From Clostridia bacterium (GTDB lineage: Bacteria; Bacillota; Clostridia; UBA1381; UBA9506), in assembly GCA_017399695.1 (NCBI GenBank), contig JAFQBK010000016.1, positions 363,798-427,797 of the forward strand: a DNA stretch of 64,000 nt, given 5' to 3'. Under the pieces are notes generated by a model that searched no databases, had not been told where the DNA came from, and worked only from the letters and a program-made list of their open reading frames with translations. Every line of letters begins with the position of its first letter. Positions within the stretch are counted from its first letter, which is position 1. Shown here piece after piece: positions 44,830 through 52,544 of the stretch. The translations under genes and the position numbers were made by a program.

Positions 44830-45522
44830 ATGCCACATATACTTGGATTACAGAAATTAACGCTTTTGGATTTTCCGGAACATACTGCCTGCACCGTTTT
44901 TTTGGGCGGTTGTAATTTCCGTTGTCCGTTTTGCCACAATCGCTCATTAGTCATCAACCCTGATTTTTCCGCTGCAATCAGCGAGGAAGAATTCTTTGGT
45001 TTTCTGAACAAGCGCCAGGGACTGTTAGATGGTGTCTGCATTACGGGCGGTGAGCCGCTTCTTTATCCTGACCTGCCGGATTTTATCGGGCGCATCAGAA
45101 AGCTCGGTTATCGGGTCAAATTAGACACCAACGGCTCTATGCCGGACCGACTGCGTTCGCTTTTAGAAAGTAATATGGTTGATTATGTTGCAATGGATAT
45201 CAAAAATTCACCTGCGCGCTACGCAGAAACCGTCGGGATTGAATCCTTCGATATCGAACCGGTCAAAGAAAGTGTTGCGCTTCTTTTGTCCGATGTGATT
45301 CCGTATGAATTCCGCACGACTTTGGTGCGTGAATTTCATACGCCACAAGATATTGTTGGAATTGGCAAATGGATATGCGGAGCAAAAAGGTACTTTCTGC
45401 AAAGCTTTAAGGATTCCGGGGATTTGATATCCGCGGGGCTTTCCGGACTGACCGAGAGCGAAACAGGGGCCTTTTTAGAGCTAGTAAAGCCTTTTGTCCC
45501 CTCTGCATCCATCCGCGGTTAA
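44830..45522 (+). CDS. nrdG: Anaerobic ribonucleoside-triphosphate reductase activating protein
   Basis: 230-residue radical SAM activase that forms the glycyl radical on NrdD. The cluster motif is CNFRCPFC in FLGGCNFRCPFCHNRS, with ITGGEPLLYPDLP following. Length is above the about 155 residues of the E. coli type and corresponds to the longer clostridial/archaeal form. GTGAGG precedes the ATG. nrdD follows 135 bases downstream with its own NrdR boxes. Confidence 0.93.
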   Translation: MPHILGLQKLTLLDFPEHTACTVFLGGCNFRCPFCHNRSLVINPDFSAAISEEEFFGFLNKRQGLLDGVCITGGEPLLYPDLPDFIGRIRKLGYRVKLDTNGSMPDRLRSLLESNMVDYVAMDIKNSPARYAETVGIESFDIEPVKESVALLLSDVIPYEFRTTLVREFHTPQDIVGIGKWICGAKRYFLQSFKDSGDLISAGLSGLTESETGAFLELVKPFVPSASIRG

Positions 45523-45532
45523 GAACAAAAAT

Positions 45533-45602
45533 ACACAATATATTGGGTTTTTAAAATTTTTTCAAACTATATATTGATTTTTCTGTTTTAGTATGATATA
45601 CT
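45533..45602 (+). promoter_or_regulatory. nrdD promoter with tandem NrdR boxes
   Basis: ACACAATATATTGGGT (45533-45548) and AAACTATATATTGATT (45564-45579) are 31 bases apart, the usual NrdR spacing. The second box covers the -35 TTGATT (45574-45579); the -10 TATACT is at 45597-45602 after 17 bases. Binding would block the promoter. Confidence 0.85.
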
Positions 45603-45657
45603 GTATCCATAACAGCAAAAATCGACAGAAAAATTTATGGAAGAAGGAGATATGACT

Positions 45658-48030
45658 ATGTATCAGGTAACAAAGCGTGACGGAAAAACCACAGATTTTA
45701 ACATTCAGAAAATTTGCGCCGCCATCACCAAAGCGTTTGAGGCGCAGGATAAACAGTACCACCCCACGACCATCGATTTACTCGCTCTTAAGGTAACTTC
45801 GGATTTTGAACCGAAAATCAAGGACGGTAAAATTGCCGTGGAGGATATTCAGGACAGCGTAGAAAGTGTGCTCATTCAGGCAGGCTATGCAGACATCGCC
45901 AAAGCATACATTCTCTACCGTAAGCAACGCGAGAAAATCCGTAATATGAAATCTACCATCTTGGACTACAAAGAATTGGTAGACAGTTATGTAAAAGTTA
46001 CGGACTGGCGCGTAAAGGAAAATTCTACCGTTACTTATTCCGTCGGCGGTCTCATTTTGAGCAACAGCGGTGCCATCACGGCAAACTACTGGCTCTCTGA
46101 AATCTACGACGATGAAATTGCAAATGCGCACAGAAACGCAGATATCCATCTGCACGACCTTTCGATGCTGACAGGTTACTGTGCCGGCTGGTCCTTAAAA
46201 CAGCTGATTCAAGAGGGCTTAGGCGGTATCCCCGGAAAAATCACTTCTTCTCCGGCAAGCCACCTGGCTACCCTCTGTAACCAGATGGTTAACTTCTTGG
46301 GTATCATGCAGAATGAGTGGGCAGGCGCACAGGCATTCTCCTCGTTTGACACTTACCTTGCTCCGTTTGTAAAGGCAGATAATTTGAGCTATGACCAGAC
46401 CAAAAAGTGCATCGAATCCTTTATCTATGGCGTAAATACCCCGTCCCGTTGGGGTACGCAGGCGCCATTCTCTAACATTACGCTTGACTGGGTTGTTCCG
46501 AACGACTTGGCTGAGCTCAACGCTATCGTTGGCGGCAAGGAGATGGACTTTAAGTATAAGGACTGCCAGAAAGAAATGGATATGGTGAACAAAGCGTTCA
46601 TCGAAATTATGATTGAGGGCGATGCGAACGGCCGTGGTTTCCAGTATCCGATTCCGACCTACTCCATCACCCGTAACTTCGACTGGTCCGAAACCGAGAA
46701 CAATAAACTTTTATTCGAGATGACCTCGAAATATGGTACGCCATACTTCTCCAACTATATCAACAGTGATATGGAGCCGAGCGATGTTCGTAGTATGTGC
46801 TGCCGTCTGCGTCTTGACCTTCGTGAACTGCGCAAGAAATCCGGCGGTTTCTTCGGTAGCGGTGAAAGCACCGGTTCGGTCGGCGTTGTTACCATCAACT
46901 TGCCGAGAATCGCATACCTTTCTGAAAATGAACAGGATTTCTATCGTCGCTTAGATAAGCTGATGGATATTGCTGCGCGCTCTTTAAAGGTAAAGCGTAC
47001 GATTATCACCAAACTGCTTGACGAAGGACTGTATCCTTACACCAAGCGTTATTTAGGAAGCTTTGACAACCACTTCTCTACCATCGGTCTGATTGGTATG
47101 AACGAAGTCGGCCTCAATGCAAAATGGCTGAAAAAAGACCTGACAAACAAAGAAACACAAGAGTTTGCTAAGGATGTCTTAAACCATATGCGTGAGCGTT
47201 TGTCTGACTACCAGGAAGAATATGGCGACCTTTACAACCTAGAGGCTACGCCGGCAGAATCCACCACTTATCGTTTTGCAAAACACGATGTGGCTCGTTA
47301 TCCGGACATCATCACTGCAAACGAAAACGGCACTCCGTATTACACCAACAGCTCGCACTTGCCGGTTGGTTTCACCGAGGATATCTTTGATGCACTCGAT
47401 GTACAGGATGAACTGCAGACGCTGTACACTTCAGGTACTGTATTCCATGCATTCTTAGGTGAGCGCTTGCCGGATTGGAAGGCTGCGGCTAACCTGATTC
47501 GCAAGATTGCAGAAAACTACCGTCTGCCGTACTACACGCTTTCGCCGACCTACTCCGTATGTAAGAACCATGGATATCTCGCCGGTGAACAGTACGTTTG
47601 CCCGCATTGCGGAGAAAATGCTGAAGTTTACAGCCGTATCACCGGTTACTATCGTCCGGTTCAGAACTGGAATGATGGTAAAACACAGGAGTTTAAAGAC
47701 CGTAAGGTTTATGATATTGAAAACTCTAAACTCACCCGCGATGGCGCTCCGGTAAAAGATGAGGCTTGCGATTGTGGCTGTGTAGCTGACGGTGAAAAGC
47801 AGGTCTATCTGTTCACCACCAAAACCTGCCCGAACTGCAAGGTAGCAGATGCCATGCTTGAGCGTGCGCACGTTGCCTTTGAAAAGACTGACGCAGAAGA
47901 AAATGCAGATTTGGTCAGCCAGTTTGGCGTAAAGCAGGCACCGACGCTTGTCGTTGTTGAAGACGGACACGTTGATACCTATGCAAATCTTTCCGATATC
48001 AGAAAGTTTGTAGAAAATATTCAGGCATAA
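45658..48030 (+). CDS. nrdD: Anaerobic ribonucleoside-triphosphate reductase with C-terminal redoxin domain
   Basis: Class III reductase of 790 residues. An ATP-cone allosteric domain (residues 1 to about 90, VTKRDGKTTDFNIQKI) precedes the glycyl-radical core. The radical Gly663 is in SRITGYYRP, after a metal-binding region (VCKNHGYLAGEQYVCPHCG). Normal NrdD ends about 30 residues beyond the radical site; here a Cys-rich linker (EACDCGCVADG) leads to a glutaredoxin/thioredoxin-like domain with Cys724-Pro-Asn-Cys727 and the cis-Pro loop KQAPTLVVV. It probably supplies reducing electrons in cis, unlike formate-using NrdD. The ATG at 45658 is 8 bases after AAGGAG; an ATG two codons earlier is only 2 bases away. 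Confidence 0.95.
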   Translation: MYQVTKRDGKTTDFNIQKICAAITKAFEAQDKQYHPTTIDLLALKVTSDFEPKIKDGKIAVEDIQDSVESVLIQAGYADIAKAYILYRKQREKIRNMKSTILDYKELVDSYVKVTDWRVKENSTVTYSVGGLILSNSGAITANYWLSEIYDDEIANAHRNADIHLHDLSMLTGYCAGWSLKQLIQEGLGGIPGKITSSPASHLATLCNQMVNFLGIMQNEWAGAQAFSSFDTYLAPFVKADNLSYDQTKKCIESFIYGVNTPSRWGTQAPFSNITLDWVVPNDLAELNAIVGGKEMDFKYKDCQKEMDMVNKAFIEIMIEGDANGRGFQYPIPTYSITRNFDWSETENNKLLFEMTSKYGTPYFSNYINSDMEPSDVRSMCCRLRLDLRELRKKSGGFFGSGESTGSVGVVTINLPRIAYLSENEQDFYRRLDKLMDIAARSLKVKRTIITKLLDEGLYPYTKRYLGSFDNHFSTIGLIGMNEVGLNAKWLKKDLTNKETQEFAKDVLNHMRERLSDYQEEYGDLYNLEATPAESTTYRFAKHDVARYPDIITANENGTPYYTNSSHLPVGFTEDIFDALDVQDELQTLYTSGTVFHAFLGERLPDWKAAANLIRKIAENYRLPYYTLSPTYSVCKNHGYLAGEQYVCPHCGENAEVYSRITGYYRPVQNWNDGKTQEFKDRKVYDIENSKLTRDGAPVKDEACDCGCVADGEKQVYLFTTKTCPNCKVADAMLERAHVAFEKTDAEENADLVSQFGVKQAPTLVVVEDGHVDTYANLSDIRKFVENIQA

Positions 48031-48032
48031 TA

Positions 48033-48075
48033 AAAAATTAAAGCGGTTGTGGTAAATTACCACAACCGCTTTTTA
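48033..48075. terminator. Bidirectional terminator between nrdD and comB
   Basis: AAAGCGGTTGTGGTAA (48040-48055) pairs with TTACCACAACCGCTTT (48057-48072); flanked by A and T runs. Confidence 0.92.
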
Positions 48076-48792
48076 TATGCTTATTTTTTCCATAATATGA
48101 AACCCACCAACGCTCTCTTTTCTGCGTATAACAAAATCCGCTTTGTCATAATCCGTACACAGAAAAAAGTCATCTCGGGGGAAAACATCCTTTTGTGCAG
48201 CATTAAAAAATTTCGCTCCTTCTGTCCGTTTTAAATCTTCGATTTCTTTCTCAATATCAAACGAAGTCCCCTCAATAAGACTTTTGATATAGTTTGCGCA
48301 CAGCTCATCTTCTTCCGTCTTTCGCTGTCCCTCCCAGCCCATACAAACAAGCGAAACCTCCTCTGCGCCGCTGTGCTTGATATATTCCGCTGTTGCTTTC
48401 GCCGTAACCAAGCTTCCACCGAGGATTTGCGATGCTCCCCTCGCTCTTTCAATTCCCTGGGTGCCCGAGCTTGTGGTATGCACCATCGTTTTCCCAGAAA
48501 GCTCAAGCTTTACCAGCTCAGAGGGTGAATTTCCACAATCAAAACCCGGCAGGATGACACCATGGCGTTCGCCCACCAGCAGATACTCCGGATGCTGACG
48601 CTTAATCTCATACGCTTGCGCACTATCAGCAACCGCCAATATTTTTTCTCCACCGCGCGCAAAAAAATATGCCTCGACAGAAAATGCACGAAACACATCA
48701 ATAATCACCGTAAGACCTCTTGCCTGCTCTGCGCCAGAGAGCAAATGAAGAATTTGGATTTTCAAAAAAGACGCCCCTTTTCTTTCGTTCAT
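48073..48792 (-). CDS. 2-Phosphosulfolactate phosphatase family protein (ComB)
   Basis: 239-residue member of the ComB family, Mg-dependent phosphatases acting on 2-phosphosulfolactate in coenzyme M synthesis and related steps. Signatures are VIIDVFRAFSVEAYFF, LVGERHGVILPGFDCGNSP and TTSSGTQGI. No other sulfolactate or coenzyme M gene is nearby, and Clostridia usually lack coenzyme M, so the physiological substrate is doubtful. Divergent from the DUF2974 gene. Confidence 0.87.
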   Translation of the reverse strand: MNERKGASFLKIQILHLLSGAEQARGLTVIIDVFRAFSVEAYFFARGGEKILAVADSAQAYEIKRQHPEYLLVGERHGVILPGFDCGNSPSELVKLELSGKTMVHTTSSGTQGIERARGASQILGGSLVTAKATAEYIKHSGAEEVSLVCMGWEGQRKTEEDELCANYIKSLIEGTSFDIEKEIEDLKRTEGAKFFNAAQKDVFPRDDFFLCTDYDKADFVIRRKESVGGFHIMEKISI

Positions 48793-48889
48793 AAAACCAT
48801 TATAGTACCCTCTCCTTGCCTATGTCAAGCACCAAAACCGGAGAAATTACATATATAGTAGCAAAGAACTTTCGAGAGGAAATCGTGCT

Positions 48890-49945
48890 GTGAATGAGTT
48901 AAAGGGGACGCTTTTAAAAACTGCAACCGAGGAAGCCATTTTTAATATTTATCTTTACCTTGCGCATCGAACCGAGCCTTCGGTGGGTGATACGCTGTCG
49001 GCGATTACGGATCGTCTTGTCACCGAAAAGCAACGCCATCCGAAGCTTTGGGATGCACGTGCAAAAAGGCAACTGTTGATTCTAACAAACGCCACGTCCA
49101 AAAACAGAACTCTTTCCAAGGCTCGTCTCGTTGCACTTTCCCGCTCGAAAAGCGGGATGAATGCCTGCGTCTTCGAAAGGCCAAATGGAAGTATTTCTGT
49201 TGTCTTTCGGGGCACGGGCGATGGGGAATGGATTGATAACGGCGAGGGCCTTTCCGGTATTTCGGAAGAAAATACATACCACCACTATCCGGACGGTGAA
49301 ACGAAAACATTCGACCTAAGACCGACGGATTTTGCCACCGACCAGCAGGTTGAGGCGCTTAACTGGTTTTTGGAAACGGCCTCTCAAAACCAATGGAACC
49401 AGACAACGGATATTACTGTGAGCGGTCATTCCAAAGGTGGAAACAAAGCACAATTTGTCGGCATTCATTCCGCGCTTGTCGATCGCGTGATCAGCTTTGA
49501 CGGCCAGGGCTTTTCTCCTGAAGCACTGGCAGCAATGCAGGCTCAGTTCAACGAGGATTTTGGTGAGCGAAAGCAAAAACTGTTCAGTATTTCTGCAGAG
49601 AATGACTATGTCAATGTGTTAGGTCATCGTTTGATTCCAAAAAAGCATATTTACTTTTTAAAATCAAGATTTGGAATTCATCACATGGATGCATTGCTTG
49701 ATGAGGAGGGAAACTTAAACCCACAAACCGCGCAGGGTAGTTTTTCCGAATACATCGAAGATGTCGCAAATGAAATTATGCGTATGAAACCAGAAAAACG
49801 GCAGCTTGCCACTTTAGGCATGATGAATCTGTTTCAACGATATCTGGGCAAGGGTGAGCCGGTAAACAACGACTTTGTCTCTTTAGAAAAAACTGTTTTA
49901 GGAGTCGCTATTGCCGTTAGAGAATTCTTGCGCAAGTTAAAATGA
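48890..49945 (+). CDS. DUF2974 / Mbeg1-like alpha/beta hydrolase
   Basis: 351-residue lipase-like protein. The nucleophile Ser is in VSGHSKGGNKAQF (GxSxG type), preceded by SVVFRGTGDGEWIDN with the oxyanion region and followed by ISFDGQGFSPEAL and SAENDYVNVLG (candidate Asp) and GIHHMDAL (candidate His). No signal peptide is seen, so it acts inside the cell. The start is GTG (48890) with GAGAGGA 9 bases upstream; a nearby ATG is out of frame. Substrate unknown. Confidence 0.85.
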   Translation: MNELKGTLLKTATEEAIFNIYLYLAHRTEPSVGDTLSAITDRLVTEKQRHPKLWDARAKRQLLILTNATSKNRTLSKARLVALSRSKSGMNACVFERPNGSISVVFRGTGDGEWIDNGEGLSGISEENTYHHYPDGETKTFDLRPTDFATDQQVEALNWFLETASQNQWNQTTDITVSGHSKGGNKAQFVGIHSALVDRVISFDGQGFSPEALAAMQAQFNEDFGERKQKLFSISAENDYVNVLGHRLIPKKHIYFLKSRFGIHHMDALLDEEGNLNPQTAQGSFSEYIEDVANEIMRMKPEKRQLATLGMMNLFQRYLGKGEPVNNDFVSLEKTVLGVAIAVREFLRKLK

Positions 49946-50000
49946 AGGAAATAAACCTCCCGTACACTTTCTTTTGCCGAACCATTCAAAACAATCATAA

Positions 50001-50028
50001 ATAAAAGCGCGGAAAACCGCGCTTTTAT
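50001..50028. terminator. Bidirectional terminator after the DUF2974 gene
   Basis: ATAAAAGCGCGG (50001-50012) and CCGCGCTTTTAT (50017-50028) around AAAA; serves both convergent genes. Confidence 0.9.
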
Positions 50029-50039
50029 TTGTGCCTCTT

Positions 50040-50702
50040 TTATTTTCTTAAAACAATACAATCTGCTGCTTTTACAATCGCATTTTCGGGGTACACGCCG
50101 CGCAGTGCGGTCAATGGATACACCGACGTATTTTTTCCGATGACCGTTCCCGGATTTAAGACACATCCGCAACCGATATCTGCTCCATCTGCTAAAATGC
50201 CGCCGATTTTACGAAGACCGGTTTCGTAATCACAATCAGAATGAATGACCACCGCCTGACCATCCGATTTTAAGTTGGAGCAAATACTTCCTGCCCCCAT
50301 ATGTGCGCCGTTTCCTAACACGGAATCGCCAACATAGTTATAATGCGGCACCTGTACATGGTCAAGCAGAACACAATTTTTTAACTCGGACGAGTTTCCA
50401 ATCACGCAATCGCTTCCGCAAATAACACTGCCGCGAATATATGCGCCGGGGCGAATCTCTGTACCACTACCGATAATCGTCGGACCGCAAATTGTGGCAG
50501 TAGGCGCAATCGTCACATTTTCTCCTACCCAAACATTTTCCGCTATTTCGGTAAAGCCGGGCAATTTCGAGTGAATCAGTGACAAAACATAGTCTTTAAT
50601 TTTGGGAAGCATATCCCACGGATACTCTGACCCGCGAAAAAGCTCTGATAGATACGTAGTTTTGCAATCGAACAGTTCGTTTGTTTTTACACACTTATTC
50701 AA
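50040..50702 (-). CDS. Left-handed beta-helix acyltransferase resembling the GlmU acetyltransferase domain
   Basis: 220-residue hexapeptide-repeat protein (VWVGENVTIAPTATICGPTIIG and following turns). It lacks any nucleotidyltransferase domain, but the segment IRPGAYIRGSV..NSSELKNC..VPHYNYVGDSVLG..HMGAGSICSN lines up with the GlmU acetyltransferase core RPGAxL..NFVExKK..GHLTYxGD..NIGAGTITCN. His120 matches the GlmU catalytic His. It probably acetylates or otherwise acts on an amino-sugar phosphate. It overlaps the end of the phosphoglucosamine mutase fusion gene by 8 bases, so mutase and acyltransferase are made together. Confidence 0.82.
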   Translation of the reverse strand: MNKCVKTNELFDCKTTYLSELFRGSEYPWDMLPKIKDYVLSLIHSKLPGFTEIAENVWVGENVTIAPTATICGPTIIGSGTEIRPGAYIRGSVICGSDCVIGNSSELKNCVLLDHVQVPHYNYVGDSVLGNGAHMGAGSICSNLKSDGQAVVIHSDCDYETGLRKIGGILADGADIGCGCVLNPGTVIGKNTSVYPLTALRGVYPENAIVKAADCIVLRK

Positions 50703-52317
50703 CGCTATGCCCCCGTTCTATGATTTTATTCGTAATCAGTTCCGCATACTCTACGCACTTTTCTTCGCTTTCACTTTCAATCATCACGCGAATCACAGGT
50801 TCCGTTCCGCTTTGACGAAGGAGCGCTCTGCCATTTCCGTTAATCTTCTCTTCCACCACGGAAAGAGCATCCAAAACCGCTTCGTCAGCAAGCACTGCAG
50901 CTTTATTCTTCACCCTGATATTCTTCATATACTGCGGGTAAAGCTTTACGGGTTCTGAAAGCTCAGCAAGCGACAGTTTGGAATCGCACATTTCTTCCGT
51001 AATCATAATTGCCGTTAGAATACCGTCGCCCGTTGTCGCGTATTTTTTCAAAATGATATGACCCGACTGTTCGCCGCCCAAGCAATAGTCATTTTCCTGC
51101 ATGCACTCGTACACGAAACGGTCACCAACCGCCGTTTGTGCACACTTAATACCTACTTTGTCAAGGCTGGAAATGAGACCGCTATTGGACATCACTGTAG
51201 CAACTACAGTGTCGTTATTTAACATATCTCTCGATTTTAAGCGTTTTCCCAAAATATAGAGCATCTTATCACCGTCGATGACATTTCCGTTTTCATCGAC
51301 CGCGATACAACGGTCTGCATCACCGTCAAAGGCAAAGCCTACATCCAGATGCTGTTCTTTTACCAATCGGCAAAGATTTTCAATATGAGTCGAACCACAA
51401 CCTTCATTAACATTCAATCCGTTCGGGTCGGTTCCGATGACCGTTGTCTGTGCCCCTAACGCACCGAATACAGATTTTGCAATCATCCACGATGCTCCGT
51501 TAGCGCAATCGAGACCGATTTTTAATGATTTATAGGAATGTGACGCCAAAGAAATCAGATAGCCCAAATAGCGGTTTCTTCCCGATACAAAATCCACGAT
51601 ACAACCGATTTTCTCCCGGGTCGCCAGCGGAAGGTCGTCCCCTGATACACCCAGCGCCTTTAAGTCACCGTCGATATACGCTTCAATCAGCGCCGTCGTA
51701 TCATCGTCGAGCTTTTCGCCATAGCGGTTAATCACCTTAATTCCGTTATCGTAAAACGGATTGTGGGATGCGGTAATCATAATTCCGCAATCAAACTCCT
51801 CCATCCGCGTGACATACGACACACTTGGCGTGGTCGTAACGTGGAGCATATACGCATCTGCGCCGGAGGCAGTGATACCTGCCACAATCGAATACTCAAG
51901 CATATAACTGGAGCGTCTGGTATCCTTTCCAATCACAATGCGAGGACGATATCCCGCCTTATGGCATCCGGAAAGCGCCGCTCCGTAATACCAACCGAGG
52001 AAACGACCCACTTTATATGCCTGCATGGAGGTCAATGTTAGATTCGCTTCACCACGGAACCCGTCTGTACCAAAGTATTTGTTTCCTTTTCTTATTCCTG
52101 ATTCTGTTTTGCTGATTGCAATTTTATCCTGCAGAAGCTCATCCGTTGTAATATCAAACAATTCACAAAGCTGAAGAACTTTTTCGATTTGTGGAAGTGC
52201 CTGGTCCATTTCCCATTTGGAAACGGATTGTCTGGAAACCTCCATCTGTTCCGCCAGTTTTTCCTGAGAAATATTTGCTGCTATACGCAATTTCGTAATC
52301 TTTTCGCCAATGGTCAC
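50695..52317 (-). CDS. XRE helix-turn-helix domain fused to phosphoglucosamine mutase
   Basis: 540 residues in one uninterrupted frame. Residues 1-62 are a Cro/CI-type HTH (ITKLRIAANISQEKLAEQMEVSRQSVSKWE...LCELFDITTDELL). Residues about 79-540 are a complete GlmM-like alpha-phosphohexomutase: KYFGTDGFRGEAN, active-site Ser184 in ITASHNPFYDNG, Mg loop DGDADR at 331-336, sugar loop GGEQSGH and phosphate loop RQSGTEPVIRVM. Ordinary GlmM has about 450 residues and no DNA-binding domain. It probably interconverts glucosamine-6-P and -1-P and may regulate transcription in response to hexosamine state (inference). First gene of a two-gene operon with a GlmU-like acyltransferase. Confidence 0.93.
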   Translation of the reverse strand: MTIGEKITKLRIAANISQEKLAEQMEVSRQSVSKWEMDQALPQIEKVLQLCELFDITTDELLQDKIAISKTESGIRKGNKYFGTDGFRGEANLTLTSMQAYKVGRFLGWYYGAALSGCHKAGYRPRIVIGKDTRRSSYMLEYSIVAGITASGADAYMLHVTTTPSVSYVTRMEEFDCGIMITASHNPFYDNGIKVINRYGEKLDDDTTALIEAYIDGDLKALGVSGDDLPLATREKIGCIVDFVSGRNRYLGYLISLASHSYKSLKIGLDCANGASWMIAKSVFGALGAQTTVIGTDPNGLNVNEGCGSTHIENLCRLVKEQHLDVGFAFDGDADRCIAVDENGNVIDGDKMLYILGKRLKSRDMLNNDTVVATVMSNSGLISSLDKVGIKCAQTAVGDRFVYECMQENDYCLGGEQSGHIILKKYATTGDGILTAIMITEEMCDSKLSLAELSEPVKLYPQYMKNIRVKNKAAVLADEAVLDALSVVEEKINGNGRALLRQSGTEPVIRVMIESESEEKCVEYAELITNKIIERGHSVE

Positions 52318-52355
52318 CCTTCATCACCTATCCTTTTCATTTTCCTTACAGGTAG

Positions 52356-52384
52356 ATTATACCAAATTTGGTTTTAGCTCACAA
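52356..52384 (-). promoter_or_regulatory. Promoter of the HTH-mutase operon with palindromic operator
   Basis: Minus strand TTGTGA (52384-52379), 17-base spacer, TATAAT (52361-52356). The perfect palindrome ACCAAATTTGGT (52361-52372) fills the -10 side of the spacer, a typical position for an XRE-type repressor, possibly the gene's own product. Confidence 0.75.
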
Positions 52385-52403
52385 GCAACTGAAGTTAGAT
52401 TTT

Positions 52404-52424
52404 TTCGCAACCAAAAGTTGCGAA
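52404..52424. promoter_or_regulatory. Inverted repeat upstream of the HTH-mutase promoter
   Basis: TTCGCAAC (52404-52411) and GTTGCGAA (52417-52424) form a perfect repeat with a 5-base spacer, 20 bases upstream of the -35. It may be a second operator or an activator site. Confidence 0.5.
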
Positions 52425-52504
52425 ATTTTGTTTTTTCTTCTTATAATATCTATTATATCCTATTTTTATGTAGAATAAAACAAAAAATGTAAAAAAATAT
52501 TTAC

Positions 52505-52535
52505 AAAAAAACCGCCCCATGGCGGTTTTTTCTTT
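52505..52535. terminator. Terminator at the 3' end of trkA-trkH
   Basis: AAAAAACCGCC / GGCGGTTTTTT around CCAT, just after the trkH stop; the orientation with T runs on both strands allows bidirectional action. Confidence 0.88.
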
Positions 52536-52544
52536 TGTCATATA

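Noticed and set aside
44436..45041. Minus-strand frame across the mnmM-nrdG gap
   Set aside because: It crosses NrdR boxes, a promoter and the nrdG start and has low-complexity composition; not a gene.
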